A stretch of DNA of 64,000 nt from NCBI GenBank assembly GCA_030549775.1, contig CM060177.1, forward strand, positions 28,081,014-28,145,013, in the 5' to 3' direction. The translations under genes were made by a program, and so were the position numbers. The notes beneath the pieces were generated by a model that made no database searches, had not been told where the DNA came from, and saw nothing but the letters and a program-made list of their open reading frames with translations. Positions 23,566 through 34,639 of this stretch are shown piece after piece; position 1 is the first letter of the stretch; each line of letters opens with the position of its first letter. The stretch is from Tamarix chinensis. Taxonomy: Eukaryota > Streptophyta > Magnoliopsida > Caryophyllales > Tamaricaceae.

Positions 23566-24468
23566 TATGCAAATGTTAGCATATGGAATGCCAGCCAATT
23601 ACATAGATAAATATATGTACATTGAAGAATCAACAACTCTTGAATACCTAAGGTATTTTGTTTTGGGTTGTGAATGAATTATTTACTTTATAATATTTAA
23701 GAATACCTAATGCCGATGATGTTTAATTCCTACTTGAAATGGGTAAAAGACGTATCTTTTCAGGTAACATGGGAAGTATCGATTGCATGTATTGGGAATG
23801 GAAAAAGTGTCCCATTGCATAGAAAGGTCAGTTTTGTCATGGTGACCATGGTATCCCGATAATCATACTAGAAGTTATTGCATCTAAAAATCTTTGGATA
23901 TAGCATGCATTTTTTGGATGTTTTGGATCAAATAATGATCTTAATATTTTCATTCACCAGTATTCAATGACATTTATGAAGGACGGACACTAAAGGCTCA
24001 TTATATGGTCAACGGCATAGAATATCATCTTGGATATTATCTAACAGATGGCATATATCTAGACTAGCCAATATTCATCAAAATCATACTACTTTCTTAA
24101 GGACCAAAGAGAAAATTATTTACAGAGTGTTAGGAATCTACTAGAAAAGATGTTGAGCGTGCATTTAGAGTGCTATAAGGACATTTTGTAATTATTCATG
24201 ACCCATCACACCTTTGGTACATTGCGACAATGAAGCAAATAATGTGTGTGTGCATCATATTACATAACATAATTGTTGATCATGAAAGAGATACATATGT
24301 AGGTGATTCTCCTCCAAATCTTTTCGAATTCAATGATAATAATGTTTCACCTCCTACGATTAATCATGATCCAATAGCGGGCATAGATTCATACCTTCAA
24401 AGAGTTACTCAGGTTACCGATCGTGCTTCGGCCTACCAACTTAGAACTTACTTGGTAGAAGAAATATG
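23566..24468 (+). pseudogene. Harbinger transposase relic (plant transposon protein type)
   Basis: Motifs occur in family order. MQMLAYGMPANYIDKYMYIE is followed by ESTTLEYL (23569-23650). The first Asp is in a GSIDCMYWEWKKCPIA-like block (23775-23823). KGQFCHGDHGIP and ASKNLWI precede GCFGSNNDLNI with the second Asp (about 23918-23946). Then come YEGRTLKAHYMVNGIEYHLG, DVERAFRVL with the catalytic Glu (about 24146-24172), and MKQIMCVCIILHNIIVDHE (24230-24285). The last part is open from 24230 to 24469 (ending ASAYQLRTYLVEEI). The order and motifs are those of the plant Harbinger DDE enzyme that excises elements flanked by TAA/TTA. All three acidic residues can still be read, but stops and frame shifts between them abolish function. 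Confidence 0.85.
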
Positions 24469-25216
24469 ACAATTTAAATACAATAAATAGTTTTTGCTCG
24501 TATTGATTCTCTATGTTCTAATATTTATGTACATTGTATTAATTATTATTTTCGTAATGTTATTGTATTTGTATTTCTGTTATATGTTATTTAATTTGTA
24601 TTTTTCTTTTTTTTTATTTCCTAATGTTATTGTAATCATTAATTATGTTTTTATATTTTCGTAATATTGTTGTATTTGTATTTCCATTGTAATATTTTTA
24701 TTAATTAAATTGTATTTGTATTTCTGTTGTAATATTTTCATAATTTTATTTAATTTTTATTTTTATTTTTTAATTTTTTAATTTTATTATAATCCTTAAT
24801 TCCATTTTTATATTTTTGTAATATTGTTGTATTTGTATTTTCGTTGTATTATTTTTATTAATTATATTTTATTTTATTTCTACTATAATATTTTTATTAA
24901 TTATTATTATTATAGTAGAAAAACTATAATAGGTTATTTTAAAATTAATTAAAATCAAATATTAATTTAAACTATTAATTTTAAAGTTATAGTAGCAGAA
25001 AACCTATTAATTATTATATATAGATTGATATAAATTAAAATTTAAATAATATAAAGTATAAATGATTGATGATCTGATTGATAAAAGTAATTGGGTATTG
25101 TAAATTTGAGGTTGGTGATTGTAGAATATTGAATTAAATTTGAGGTAAATTAATAAAAGTATGAGAGATGAGAAAGAAAATGATTGAATAGTACAATTGA
25201 GATATCAAATTTGAGA

Positions 25217-25235
25217 AGAGCATTACGAATGCTCT
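25217..25235. repeat. Hairpin at the right Harbinger terminus
   Basis: AGAGCATTACGAATGCTCT is an 8-bp stem with a 3-base loop formed at the element's right end and the first base of the TAA duplication. It could be chance, or a sub-terminal copy of the terminal repeat. Confidence 0.6.
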
Positions 25236-25237
25236 AA

Positions 25238-26847
25238 TGCCTTATTAATTTGAGTTTGGGAATGACATAACTTCTAGTCATTCTATCTAATTGTTTATAG
25301 CTCAACTAAATAAAAACAAAAATAATTGACAATCATGTCTCCAAAAGATTAGTGGGGAGATCAAAATTAAATATTGGCGAGATGTGATAGGATCAATAAT
25401 AGTAATTAATAAGTATGTAATATAGGTATAGAATTTGTTTAGTATTAAAAATACACCGGTGCTAGTTTAAGCTCAGCCGAGGCACTTGTATCCTATTTTA
25501 AATATTACTATCAAACTCTACTACATTATTTTAAAGATGGTAATGTACCGTCCAACAATTATTACTATCTTTTTAGGGGAATTAACGACTTGTGGAAAAA
25601 TAAGATACATGGAGTAGTGTTGATTAGTTAATGGACTCAGCTTGGAAATATAGGGAGTGTATATTTAATTATATTATATTCATGTATCAAGTATATAAGG
25701 TCAGAAAGGAAATAAATGGGTGAGTAGCTTTATTAGGATTATGACAATGTAATATATTATAACAAGGAATTTCCAAGACTACATTTCCTTTAGGTAATTA
25801 TATGCTGGTAATTTATTTATTTATTTTGTAACTAAGATTTAGATGTAAATAAATTTCACCCCATTATTAAACTATATATCTAAGTAATTTTACCAATCAA
25901 AATTGAGATCCTTATCTAAGTTATCAATTTATAAAATAATCTTGATATTAATCTATATTTTAGGATCAATTAAATATTGCTTGAGAAACCTTAGATAGTA
26001 AATGAATTTTCATACATAAAATATATGAATTACATATTAACAATATTTTTAATTTAATTAATATTAATAGTGGATTAATTTCATTTTAGGCCCACTCAGC
26101 TAATAAGCTGGTATTATGTTGATTACTTTTCAGATAACATTACTTTCAACTTATGGGTGTGCGCGTGCACGCGCGTGTGAATTTAATATAACCTCACCAC
26201 TCCTTACACACCCAAATTACTAACTACACACCCATATACCCCTAATATTTTTACCATTTTCAATTTTACCCCTCTCATTTCACCACCCCTTAATTTTCTC
26301 TAACACACTTTATCTCTTCTCTCTCTTCTACCTCATCCCAACTCTATCAATTCTTCCTAATCTTCAATCAATTAAGCAAATCATATTGAAATCAACAATC
26401 CAACATACTCTACATCAAAAGGTATGTAACATTTCATTAATTTTTTGTCAATTTTTATCATTTTTAAAAATGTTGAAATGTAAAGTACAATTATTGTATT
26501 TTTTTAAAAAAATTTAGGTGTTTGTTTAACCAAAATTCATAATTGTATACATAGATCGAACTTGTATTAGTGAAATGATTGTAATTTTTTTTATCAAAAT
26601 CCTAGCTTCGAATGATAAAAATGGAGGTCAGGGTCGAAATAGTGGTCGACTGGTAATTCACCCATCAACCGTGACTAGTAACGAGTAACTCACCTGTCGA
26701 CTCCACCATCTATCAGGTAATTCATCCGTCAAGAATCACGATCGATGGGTGATTCACTCATTACAAACTGTCCTCAGCGAGTATCTTACCCGTCAACTTC
26801 GACCACCACTGGATAGTATACTCGTGAAATATTGTTCCAAATCCTCT
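25238..26847. other. AT-rich intergenic DNA before the telomere-like tract
   Basis: No gene recognised. Contains an alternating purine-pyrimidine tract (26157-26179). It also has a C/T-rich stretch (26190-26420) ending in AAAGGTATGTAAC, which could be a leader exon with a splice donor for the plant-mobile-domain relic downstream. Confidence 0.35.
26157..26179. repeat. Alternating purine/pyrimidine tract (Z-DNA-prone)
   Basis: GTGTGCGCGTGCACGCGCGT and the following GTG alternate strictly, with a GTGCAC centre and a GCGCGTGCACGCGC palindrome. It stands out as CpG-rich in AT-rich DNA. Confidence 0.7.
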
Positions 26848-26968
26848 AGCCCTAAACCCTAACCCTAACCATAAACCTTAAACCCTTAACCCTAAACCCT
26901 GAACCATTTACCCTAAATGCTAAACCCTTTACCCTAAACACTAAACCCTAAACTATAAACCCTAAACC
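26848..26968. repeat. Interstitial telomere-like tract (degenerate CCCTAAA), first
   Basis: About fifteen units of CCCTAAA or near variants (CCCTAA, ACCATAAA, CCTTAAA) stand in tandem. CCCTAAA is the plant telomere repeat. Degeneracy shows it is old, or never was a true telomere. It directly precedes the first copy of a duplicated coding exon. Confidence 0.75.
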
Positions 26969-27033
26969 ATAAATCATTAATAAGCTAATGCATAATATTT
27001 AATGATGGTTTTTTTTTTGGTTATTATTGGTAG

Positions 27034-27123
27034 ATGGCTAGTAGAGGAGGCAGAGGAAAAGATCTAAGAAATGTTATTCTCGCTACGACTAGGGTGGCGA
27101 AGAGGACAATTACCGCCAATGCT
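27034..27123 (+). pseudogene. Upstream duplicate of the plant-mobile-domain first exon
   Basis: The reading from the ATG at 27034 (MASRGGRGKDLRNV, then TRVAKRTITANA) is a diverged copy of the start of the frame at 27259. Copies are about 225-230 bp apart and are each preceded by CCATAAATCATT, AGCTAATG, ATAATATTTAATGATG and a T-run. It ends where the second telomere-like tract begins. Confidence 0.7.
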
Positions 27124-27199
27124 ACACCCTAAATCCTAAACAATAAACCCTAACCCCTTTACCCAAAACCATAAACCATTGACCCTAAACCTTAAACCA
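27124..27199. repeat. Interstitial telomere-like tract, second
   Basis: A second, shorter block of CCCTAAA variants (ACCCTAAATCC, AATAAACCCTAACCCC, GACCCTAAACCTTAAACC) between the two copies of the exon start. So the unit [tract + exon start] is present twice. Confidence 0.75.
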
Positions 27200-27258
27200 T
27201 AAATCATTGATGAGCTAATGTATAATATTTAATGATGTTTTTTTATTATTATTGGCAT

Positions 27259-29290
27259 ATGGCTGGTAGAGGAGGTAGAGGAAAAGATCTGAGAAATGTT
27301 ACTCCTGCTATGAATAGGGTGGTAAAGAAGACGGTTACCGCTAGTGTTATAGCACAAGCGGTGATGGAGTGCGGAAAAGCTCCACATACTACATATAGAG
27401 ATCATGTTCCTTCTAAAAAAGAGTATAATTATCCCAGTGATGGAGTTTTTGTCTGGACTAGCACATTTACCCATGCAGCTGATTCTGTTTCATCATCATC
27501 GTCATCAAATGACAATTGGAGATTGATTGGGCCTATTAGTGGGGGTCCACTCATTCCTAATCTCCTAATTAGTTTTAAGGGTCGTGTCTCATACGCCATA
27601 TGAAATGATGTTGAGATAATTTATATTAGTATACATATTGGTTTCTATAATTTTATTATATAATTTATTATTCTAATATTGATTTTATTGTAAGAACCAC
27701 ATCCTGTGCTGAGGATTTAGTCTAGGACGAAGAACTTGAGAAGACTACCTAGCGATGATGAGGGCATGGGTATTGCATATGACTACATTGAGACCATGGG
27801 CTGCAAACATATACGTTTCACATACTTCCACCATCACTATGCTCCGCTTATCTCTAATTTTGTTAAAAAGGTGGCACCTAGAAACTAATAGCTTCTACCT
27901 TTCCTTTGGTGAGATGACAATCACTCTACATGATGTTATCTACATTATGGATCTTAATTCTCAAGGCTATGAGTGTATTACTGAGCATTTTTCTACTAGC
28001 GGTGATGTGATAGAGCTTTTGGCCGAGATGTATGGTGAACCCTAGGTGTTTGTTAGGTTTGCTTTTGTGAAGGGAAGAACGGTTGCACTGGATGATATTT
28101 TTTATAAGCTTACAGTTGATTATGTTGAGGATGATGATTCTTATGCTCAATTTTATATGTGGTACTTACTATCGTGTACACTTTTTGTTTACAAGTCTAG
28201 CAACCGTGTTCCATTATTAGTGCTTAAGTTAGTAGCTGATTTGAGTACATTAGGCGATCGAACCTTTAAAGTTGGGAATTTAGCCTATTTGTATAGGAAA
28301 CTTGGGATAGCATCTAGAATCGAGTGCAAGTAAATTGATGGTCGCATGATACTTTTAGACATAATTATTTATTGTGTATTTTAGTTTGACAAAAAAATTA
28401 ATTATTAATTTAATTGTGTTATATATGTGTTATATTTATGCACAATCATAGATTTACGAGTATTTTCCCTACTTTAGGTAGAGTTATTTTCATATATATA
28501 ATCCTTCATGCAATGTTATACCTATGAGGTGGGACACATCTCATCAAACGATTCCACCCAAGTCCATAGATAGCCTAATTCAGTATAGGAGGCAATTGGA
28601 TTCTCTGAGGACATGGCATGTTGGTGAAATAATTTTTCGTAAGTATTTTTCAATTGTTGAATTCTTAAAATAATTGATATCCTAATTTATTTTATATGTT
28701 TTGTAGGTTAACTTCTTACCGTTCGATCAAGCTCTGGGTATGAAACATCCTGAATCGACGTACCAAGGTAGCCTGTGCATTATGGATTTAGTTGAGCCTT
28801 ATATGCTGGATCGAGTTTCTCAACAGTTTGACTACCCTCAACTCATCCAAATTCCTCCTATTGTTCCATCATATGGATTCTGTTATAGTGCAAACATTAA
28901 AAAGTATAAGGTAGCTTACATCAATTGTGCATCATCTTGGAACATTTGGCCACAACATCGACTGGCTTTAGCTCCAATTTTCATCGCTCAATATATAAGC
29001 ATGATGCCTTAGCTGAATACCTTCTTTAATATCATCCTTAGACCCATCTAATAGTCCATCTTGTATTAGTAGATGAAGGGTCGAGTGATGCCACATATAT
29101 TAGGACAAATATGGAGATAAATAATGAGTTGCTGGGAGGATTTTGCTACTAGTTTAAAGAAGAAAAGAATGGTAGAATTGGTAAGGATGAAGGCTTTGGT
29201 AGGTAGAAGGAGGTTTACCTTGCCATGGGCGGGCTAAGATTGTCCTCTAGTGAAGAGGAGGAGCCCGACCAAAACTCTAGTGATGATATG
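27259..29290 (+). pseudogene. Plant mobile domain (aminotransferase-like, PMD) gene relic
   Basis: The segments follow the plant mobile domain, a domain of nuclear MAIN/MAIL-type proteins that is also spread by transposons. Segment 1 (27259-27605) starts with an RGGRGK-rich head and ends in NDNWRLIGPISGGPLIPNLL, then a GRVSYAIW block. Segment 2 (about 27700-28333) contains LISNFVKK in one frame, then RWHLETNSFYLSFGEMTITL followed by HDVIYIMDL, the family's most typical stretch. It also has LLSCTLFVYKSSNRVPLLVL and LAYLYRKLGIASR. Segment 3 (about 28520-28640) reads PMRWDTSHQTIPPKSIDSLI, then RRQLDSLRTWHVGE. Segment 4 (28706-29010) reads VNFLPFDQALGM, YQGSLCIMDLVEPYMLDRVS, QQFDYPQLIQIPPI and INCASSWNIWPQHRL. 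Introns may separate some segments (AG/GT borders near 28706), but in-frame stops (28043, 29010) and frame shifts show decay. It is probably TE-borne, since a Mutator-like element follows tail-to-tail. Confidence 0.8.
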
Positions 29291-29475
29291 TAGTAGATTT
29301 TTTCTTTACACTTTAATTTCATTGGTTAGGACTATGTTATCAAAATAATTTTAATTGATGTATGCTAATTTTAATTTCATGTCATACCATAACTGTCTTC
29401 ACATCATGTTACAAAATACTTAATATAATTCAATAAACCAATGTACAACAAGTTAAATGCTAAACTTATTACTTT

Positions 29476-31560
29476 AAGTACATATCATCAACCTAAGTCT
29501 CCCTCTTGGTGGACACCCATACCCATTGAATTCCAATATAGCGAAATATAATCACGATATGGCTCATCCCATCCAAATACACTTAAAGCTGCATGTCTAT
29601 ACCATTAATTAGATATAGGTAGTTAATATTGCATTTATTATCAAGGTTACCTACAAGCATATAAAGTATCATAACATAAGTGTCAAACATATATACAGTA
29701 TACAAAAATTGAAGTGTAATAACAAACATACCGATACGTAGTGTGACAAATTATTCACACTTAAGATGGTGATTATTTGATCAAGTTGTTCACAATTAGA
29801 TGGAGCTTTGTACGGTAAACAAGTAATCGACCCATGAATACTCAAACAAACAAATACGACATTATACGTTGTCGCAAAAAGGAAGCCAAAGTTAGGCTGA
29901 TGCCACCATTTCTCTAGTGGATCTGATCCCTTCCAATGTACCAAGCGTTGCATATTTTTAGCAATAGGATATATAAAAGTAAGAGCATATAACTCTTGAT
30001 GAGTCACTAATTCCATATACATTGCAGCTCTAACATTTAACCATTCTGATTCTCTGCCAAAGAGTTATAGTGTGACCATTCTAAACCCATAGTTTCCGTT
30101 GCCCAAAATTCCACTCATGGGAGCATAACTAGCTTAATATCATAAGACCAAGGGAAATCATGGATGAGTCTATGAGTCCTCCCAATACTATGTCTCCTAC
30201 TACTACTTCTTCTTAGATCCAATCGACTAGGGAAAAAGCAACCTCTACTAGGAGATGAACGTTCTGATTGACCAGGGGATGAGCAACCTCTGCTACGTCC
30301 TTAACCCAATTGACCTCACCCCATAGGTGATTCCAAATAAGTATATTCTATGTGCTCCCACTCTGATAGTTCCCTCTGTATGCTATTACTGGGTTGTCCT
30401 TTACTTTGTTGAACATTAAGGTCTACTATACTTGTCTGGGTGGGATTGAAAATCTCATCAGTAAGATTAGAATAGCGATGGTGATTGGTCAAGAATAATT
30501 TACACCTTAGACATAATGTTAGTAGCAAATGGACATATGGTTTGATTAATAATTGAATCATCAAATGCAAACCTTTCTTCTTATGTCTAAGAAAGGTGAA
30601 AGTCTTCTAGAACTTATGTACTACCGATAGGAGAATAGCTTGATGATCTTGTTGGTAATGAAATATCTCGTGTGCACACGGTATACTATGTGTCAACTTC
30701 AAGTAACATGAATATCCCAAGGATTTGGGACCAACCATATTGGACCTCCTACTCTCCTCTTCAATCAAGTCCAATGCTCTACAACATACAACAAACCTAA
30801 GCTCCTTAAATAATATGTTATTTGTAGAGTAATATAGAATAATTGCCTAAGATTACTCCAGATCTTTTTTCACCTCATTAACTTGGAGTCTTATTAGTGT
30901 GTCAATATTCAGGCATAATGTGTCAAAACTCATATATGATAATGATATATATTTCTTCAACTTGTCATGTTTACTTTCCACCCTATAATATTAATTTTGA
31001 AAAATACTTAATGGTTAATTATTACACACCTAATAAGTTAATAGACATTGAATATTTACAACAAATATGTTATACCTATTGGTCGTATGAGTACCACAGT
31101 GATAATTTTGCCAACCCATACTGAAATAAACCTCTCCTTATATGGAGTCAACTAGGTCTTGTACACATATTATAAAAGATGTGGATATCTGCCCCATTTG
31201 CCACCTATCGGTAGAAGCTCACTCTCATATGTCTCAATTATAACGGCTTGTACAATTTTTCTATAACATCCTAGGAAACTTTCTCCCACTACTATTCTTT
31301 CCAACTTTTTTGATAACATGTGATAGAACATTCTTACTAATGTACCATCTACACAAGAAGGGTGTTACATTAGGAAAGAATTTTAGCACAATTTGTATTT
31401 GTCCCAGTTTCCTATCAGTGATCATCAGATTTGGTTCATGGAGCTCCATCAATATCTTTACCTTATCACTCACCCATTCATAGTTATCTTTCTTTTCCTT
31501 CATCATAAATTCTTTGGCACCCTTTTTGCCACCAAATTTTTCACCAAAAAATTCATTTCC
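29476..31560 (-). pseudogene. Mutator-like (MULE) transposase relic with SWIM and OTU-like parts
   Basis: On the minus strand the MULE order is readable. The transposase core (31261-31506) has NYEWVSDKVKILMELHEPNL, then MITDRKLGQIQIVLKFFPNV and CRWYISKNVLSH, matching the family's TDRE.ALM.AI..VFP...LLCRWHI.KN. Then comes YVYKTXLTPYKERFISVW (about 31090-31170). A SWIM zinc-finger remnant follows, SCYLKLTHSIPCAHEIFHYQ (about 30670-30730). Next is a Lys/Arg-Gly-Pro linker (QQSKGQPSNSIQRELSEWEH, 30325-30440). Last is an OTU-like C-terminal module (29669-30030) with WWHQPNFGFLFATTYNVVFV and a closing WNSMGMGVHQEGDLG (29480-29530). MULE transposases move elements flanked by 9-bp duplications; here stops and shifts are many. 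Terminal inverted repeats were not found. It faces the PMD relic and may belong to the same transposon. Confidence 0.75.
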
Positions 31561-34096
31561 ACAAAGTTATCTAGGGGAAACATAGTTGCCGCTAAATTTA
31601 TTTTTAGTAAAAAAGAAAACCTATGGAGATTTTAGAGGGGAATTTTACCACCAAATAATTTGCCACGACATACTTATTCTATTTTTCTTATATGAATAAT
31701 TAATATTAGTTATAAAATATCATTGTTCTATATAATAATTAGCGGTGATTTTTTTAATCATTCCTATAAATATTTTTATCAATAACCATTTTTCTTGTAC
31801 CGAAGAATAAGCTTAGAAATTCATATTTCCTAATGTAAATATATATGATACAACACTTGTTCACTTATTTTTGTACTGTGTTAAGTTGATATATTATAAA
31901 TTTAACCGAGCTAAAAAAAAGGATGTACAGAATAATAAAGATTTTAGAAGTTGTGAGATTTACAAAGTACCAACCATAAAACCTTATGTTAATTATGAGT
32001 TTTGAAAAAAAAAAATATATAAAAGAAAAAAAAAGAATGTGCAAAAAATAAAATATACTAAAAAATAGTATAGTTTCCTCAAAATACAAAATATCATCAA
32101 CCAAAAACAAAGTCATAGATTAAAATATCATCTAACCAAAAACAAAGTCATAGGTAAAAAAAAAATAGAAAAAAGGGTAAAAAAATAGTGATATTCTATT
32201 ATACTGTTAAATAATTTTTATTAATAATTTAAAATTTAGATAAAAATAAAGTTTAATATTAATTTAAAAATCAAAGGTAGGCGTTGAATCATACCTCAGC
32301 TTTCAAAAATCACCGTGCATGAAACCCAAATTATGTAGCAACAAATCCAAAAATATAAAATTATAAAATAAAATAAAATAAAATAAAATAAAAAACTAGA
32401 TGAATACCGAAAATATATGCAAACAAATATTATAAAAAGTCGAAATATGTAAGAAAACTTACCGAGATTACGCAAATATTTTAGATTACACAAAATATTT
32501 TTATATAGTAGATTTGGCAGCAAAATAAAGAGAGGCAACATTTTAGATGCCCTTTCCACATCACCGAGAGATTCGATTACAAATCTCATAAAAAAAAATC
32601 GATAGTTTTGTAAAAGATTTGAAATATGTAACGAGAACTGAAATACGAAATGAAAGGAACTACTAATCACTAGCCTCCATTCCATCAATCCCTGATCCAT
32701 GTGTTTACTTTCCTCTCATTTAATTATTCTTTCTTTTTTAAATGAGAAACTACGATTGGACAAATGGGAGGTGAGTTCTGTTTGTTTAGCGATCCAAATA
32801 AGAAAATCGAACAGCGCTCATCATTAATTTTTGGCGAAAAGCAACAGCAAAGATGATAGGGAATTAAAGTTTATATTATAATAATAATGGTAATAATAAC
32901 AAGTGTAGATAATTTCTTTTCATGGATAAAAGTTATAGACGTTGTTGTTGTTATCACTATTAACAACCGATGATATTTGTTCACCCCTAGCTAAGAATGA
33001 GCTATATTAGTATGGACTCTTAACACCATTGAATTAATAAATTAAGCGCATGTTAATAAATTTGTTATAAAATAATATATATTTAAGTTTAGATAGACAT
33101 ACACATCAAGTTTACATAAATATTTATTGTAAGACCTACACATTCTAGACTTTATAAATTTAGTTAAGTGTTTATTGTTCTTAATTATGAATTGAAATTA
33201 AATAACGGTACACCTATCATGTTATCAAATAATATAGATTATTTGGTTGGCCTATGTAACATAACCATGATAATTACTACAAAGATGTGGTATCATAATT
33301 TGGAAGCAAACTTTTTAGATCAATGTTAGTCATAAAATTTTGTTAAAGTGAATGTCTCAGTACCATCTAATTCAAAACTACATTTCACCGTAAATTGAAG
33401 ACGGTTCTTATTCATTATTTGATATGTAATGACAATCAATAAAAATTAAAATCATTATCTTACTAACATTGGTATGATCGTCTTGAAAAGGCCAATATTT
33501 AATCATCATCAGTTATGTGTTGTTTTTTCTATGATTACATATTGCTTAGGTTTGAAAATCCCCCATATAACGAAATTATAATCAAAATGATTCAATAACA
33601 ATATTATATTTAACAAAGACTTTCAATAAATTTAAATACTTAATCCTATTGACAATATGTTTATAGATAATTTCCAACATTATATATTGTATTATTTTAT
33701 ACTTAAAATTTATTTATACTTCAATTACAAAATTTAAATATACCTACAAATTAATCCCTCCCAAAGCAAAAGTCGAGATACTAATATAATAGAGTACAAC
33801 AACATGTAGTTATGGTTGTACCATAACAGGGAGCACCTATAATGAAAAGAAATACTCAATAATCATATAATGTACTTTTACGAGTGTGGGGAAACCCTAG
33901 ACTTTTCCTATTAAAATAGTAGGACACTTGAGCTTTGCTTGGTTCATGAAAAATAATAAGGAAAGGAAAAAAGTTATATGGATAACTTTTTTTTTAAATG
34001 TTTGTGAGGAAAACTATTGAGAAAGAAAATAAAAAGAAGAAAAGTTGGAAAAAGTTGTACTATACCCTTTTTCTCACTAAATCCTAAGAAAATTAG
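31561..34096. other. AT-rich intergenic DNA
   Basis: No gene recognised. A 134-codon frame at 32296-32700 (-) is rich in Phe, Leu and Ile with an AAAAT-derived tail and matches nothing I know. A TGTAAGACC at 33128 could be an LTR start, but no partner end was found. Confidence 0.45.
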
Positions 34097-34639
34097 GCTA
34101 TGTTTGATTTAATAAAAATAAAAATAAGAGAAATTAATTTTTTTTTCCTTCGTTTGGTTGTTGGAGAAAATTTTATCAAAAATTAAAATCTTAGAAAATA
34201 TTTTTAGTATTTGGTGTACAAAAAGAAAATTATAAGAAAAGTTGAATGTTATTACTTAAATACTTTTATATATTTAATAAAAATTAAAATATTATATTGA
34301 TACATGAAAATTTTCATAAAGTTTATAATAAAATCATAAAAATTGTATGAACTCAATACTAATTTCAATTTTTTTAGAAAAATATAAAATGTTACATACA
34401 TAACTAAGCATAATTTTCAAAAAAAAAATCATAAAATATCGATAGCCTTCAAAATTTCCTACTAGTAAGAGATAGAATAAAAAAAAGTAAAATAAAATAA
34501 ATCATCCTAATTTACTCACTAATATAAAAATTTTAAAACCAAAACTCATAAAAACTAAGAAAGCTTCTAAATATCAATATATCAAGATCTCTAAAAAAAT
34601 AATAATAACAAAGTGCATTAACAAATCATTGTTATTAGT

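Larger units (their letters stand above)
12163..25234 (+). mobile_element. PIF/Harbinger transposon with nested insertions (TSD TAA)
   Basis: Left terminus GAGCATATGCAATG and right terminus CATTACGAATGCTC form an imperfect 14-bp terminal inverted repeat (11 matches), followed inward on both sides by CTCAAATTTGA-like sequence. TAA flanks both ends (12160-12162 and 25235-25237), the 3-bp duplication typical of the superfamily. Cargo on the plus strand: ORF1 relic copy 1, ORF1 relic copy 2, then the DDE transposase relic. Two foreign insertions interrupt it: a hAT-type MITE (13817-14351) and a solo LTR (16123-23389) carrying further LTR sequence. Subtracting these leaves about 5.3 kb, in the normal range for autonomous plant Harbinger elements with two genes. 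All frames are broken, so it cannot move by itself. Confidence 0.8.

Noticed and set aside
26848..27199. True telomere or chromosome end
   Set aside because: Units are degenerate, the tract is short, and ordinary sequence continues on both sides.
32296..32700. 134-codon minus-strand frame
   Set aside because: The C-terminal half is an A/T-run artefact and no family match is apparent; listed only as unassigned.
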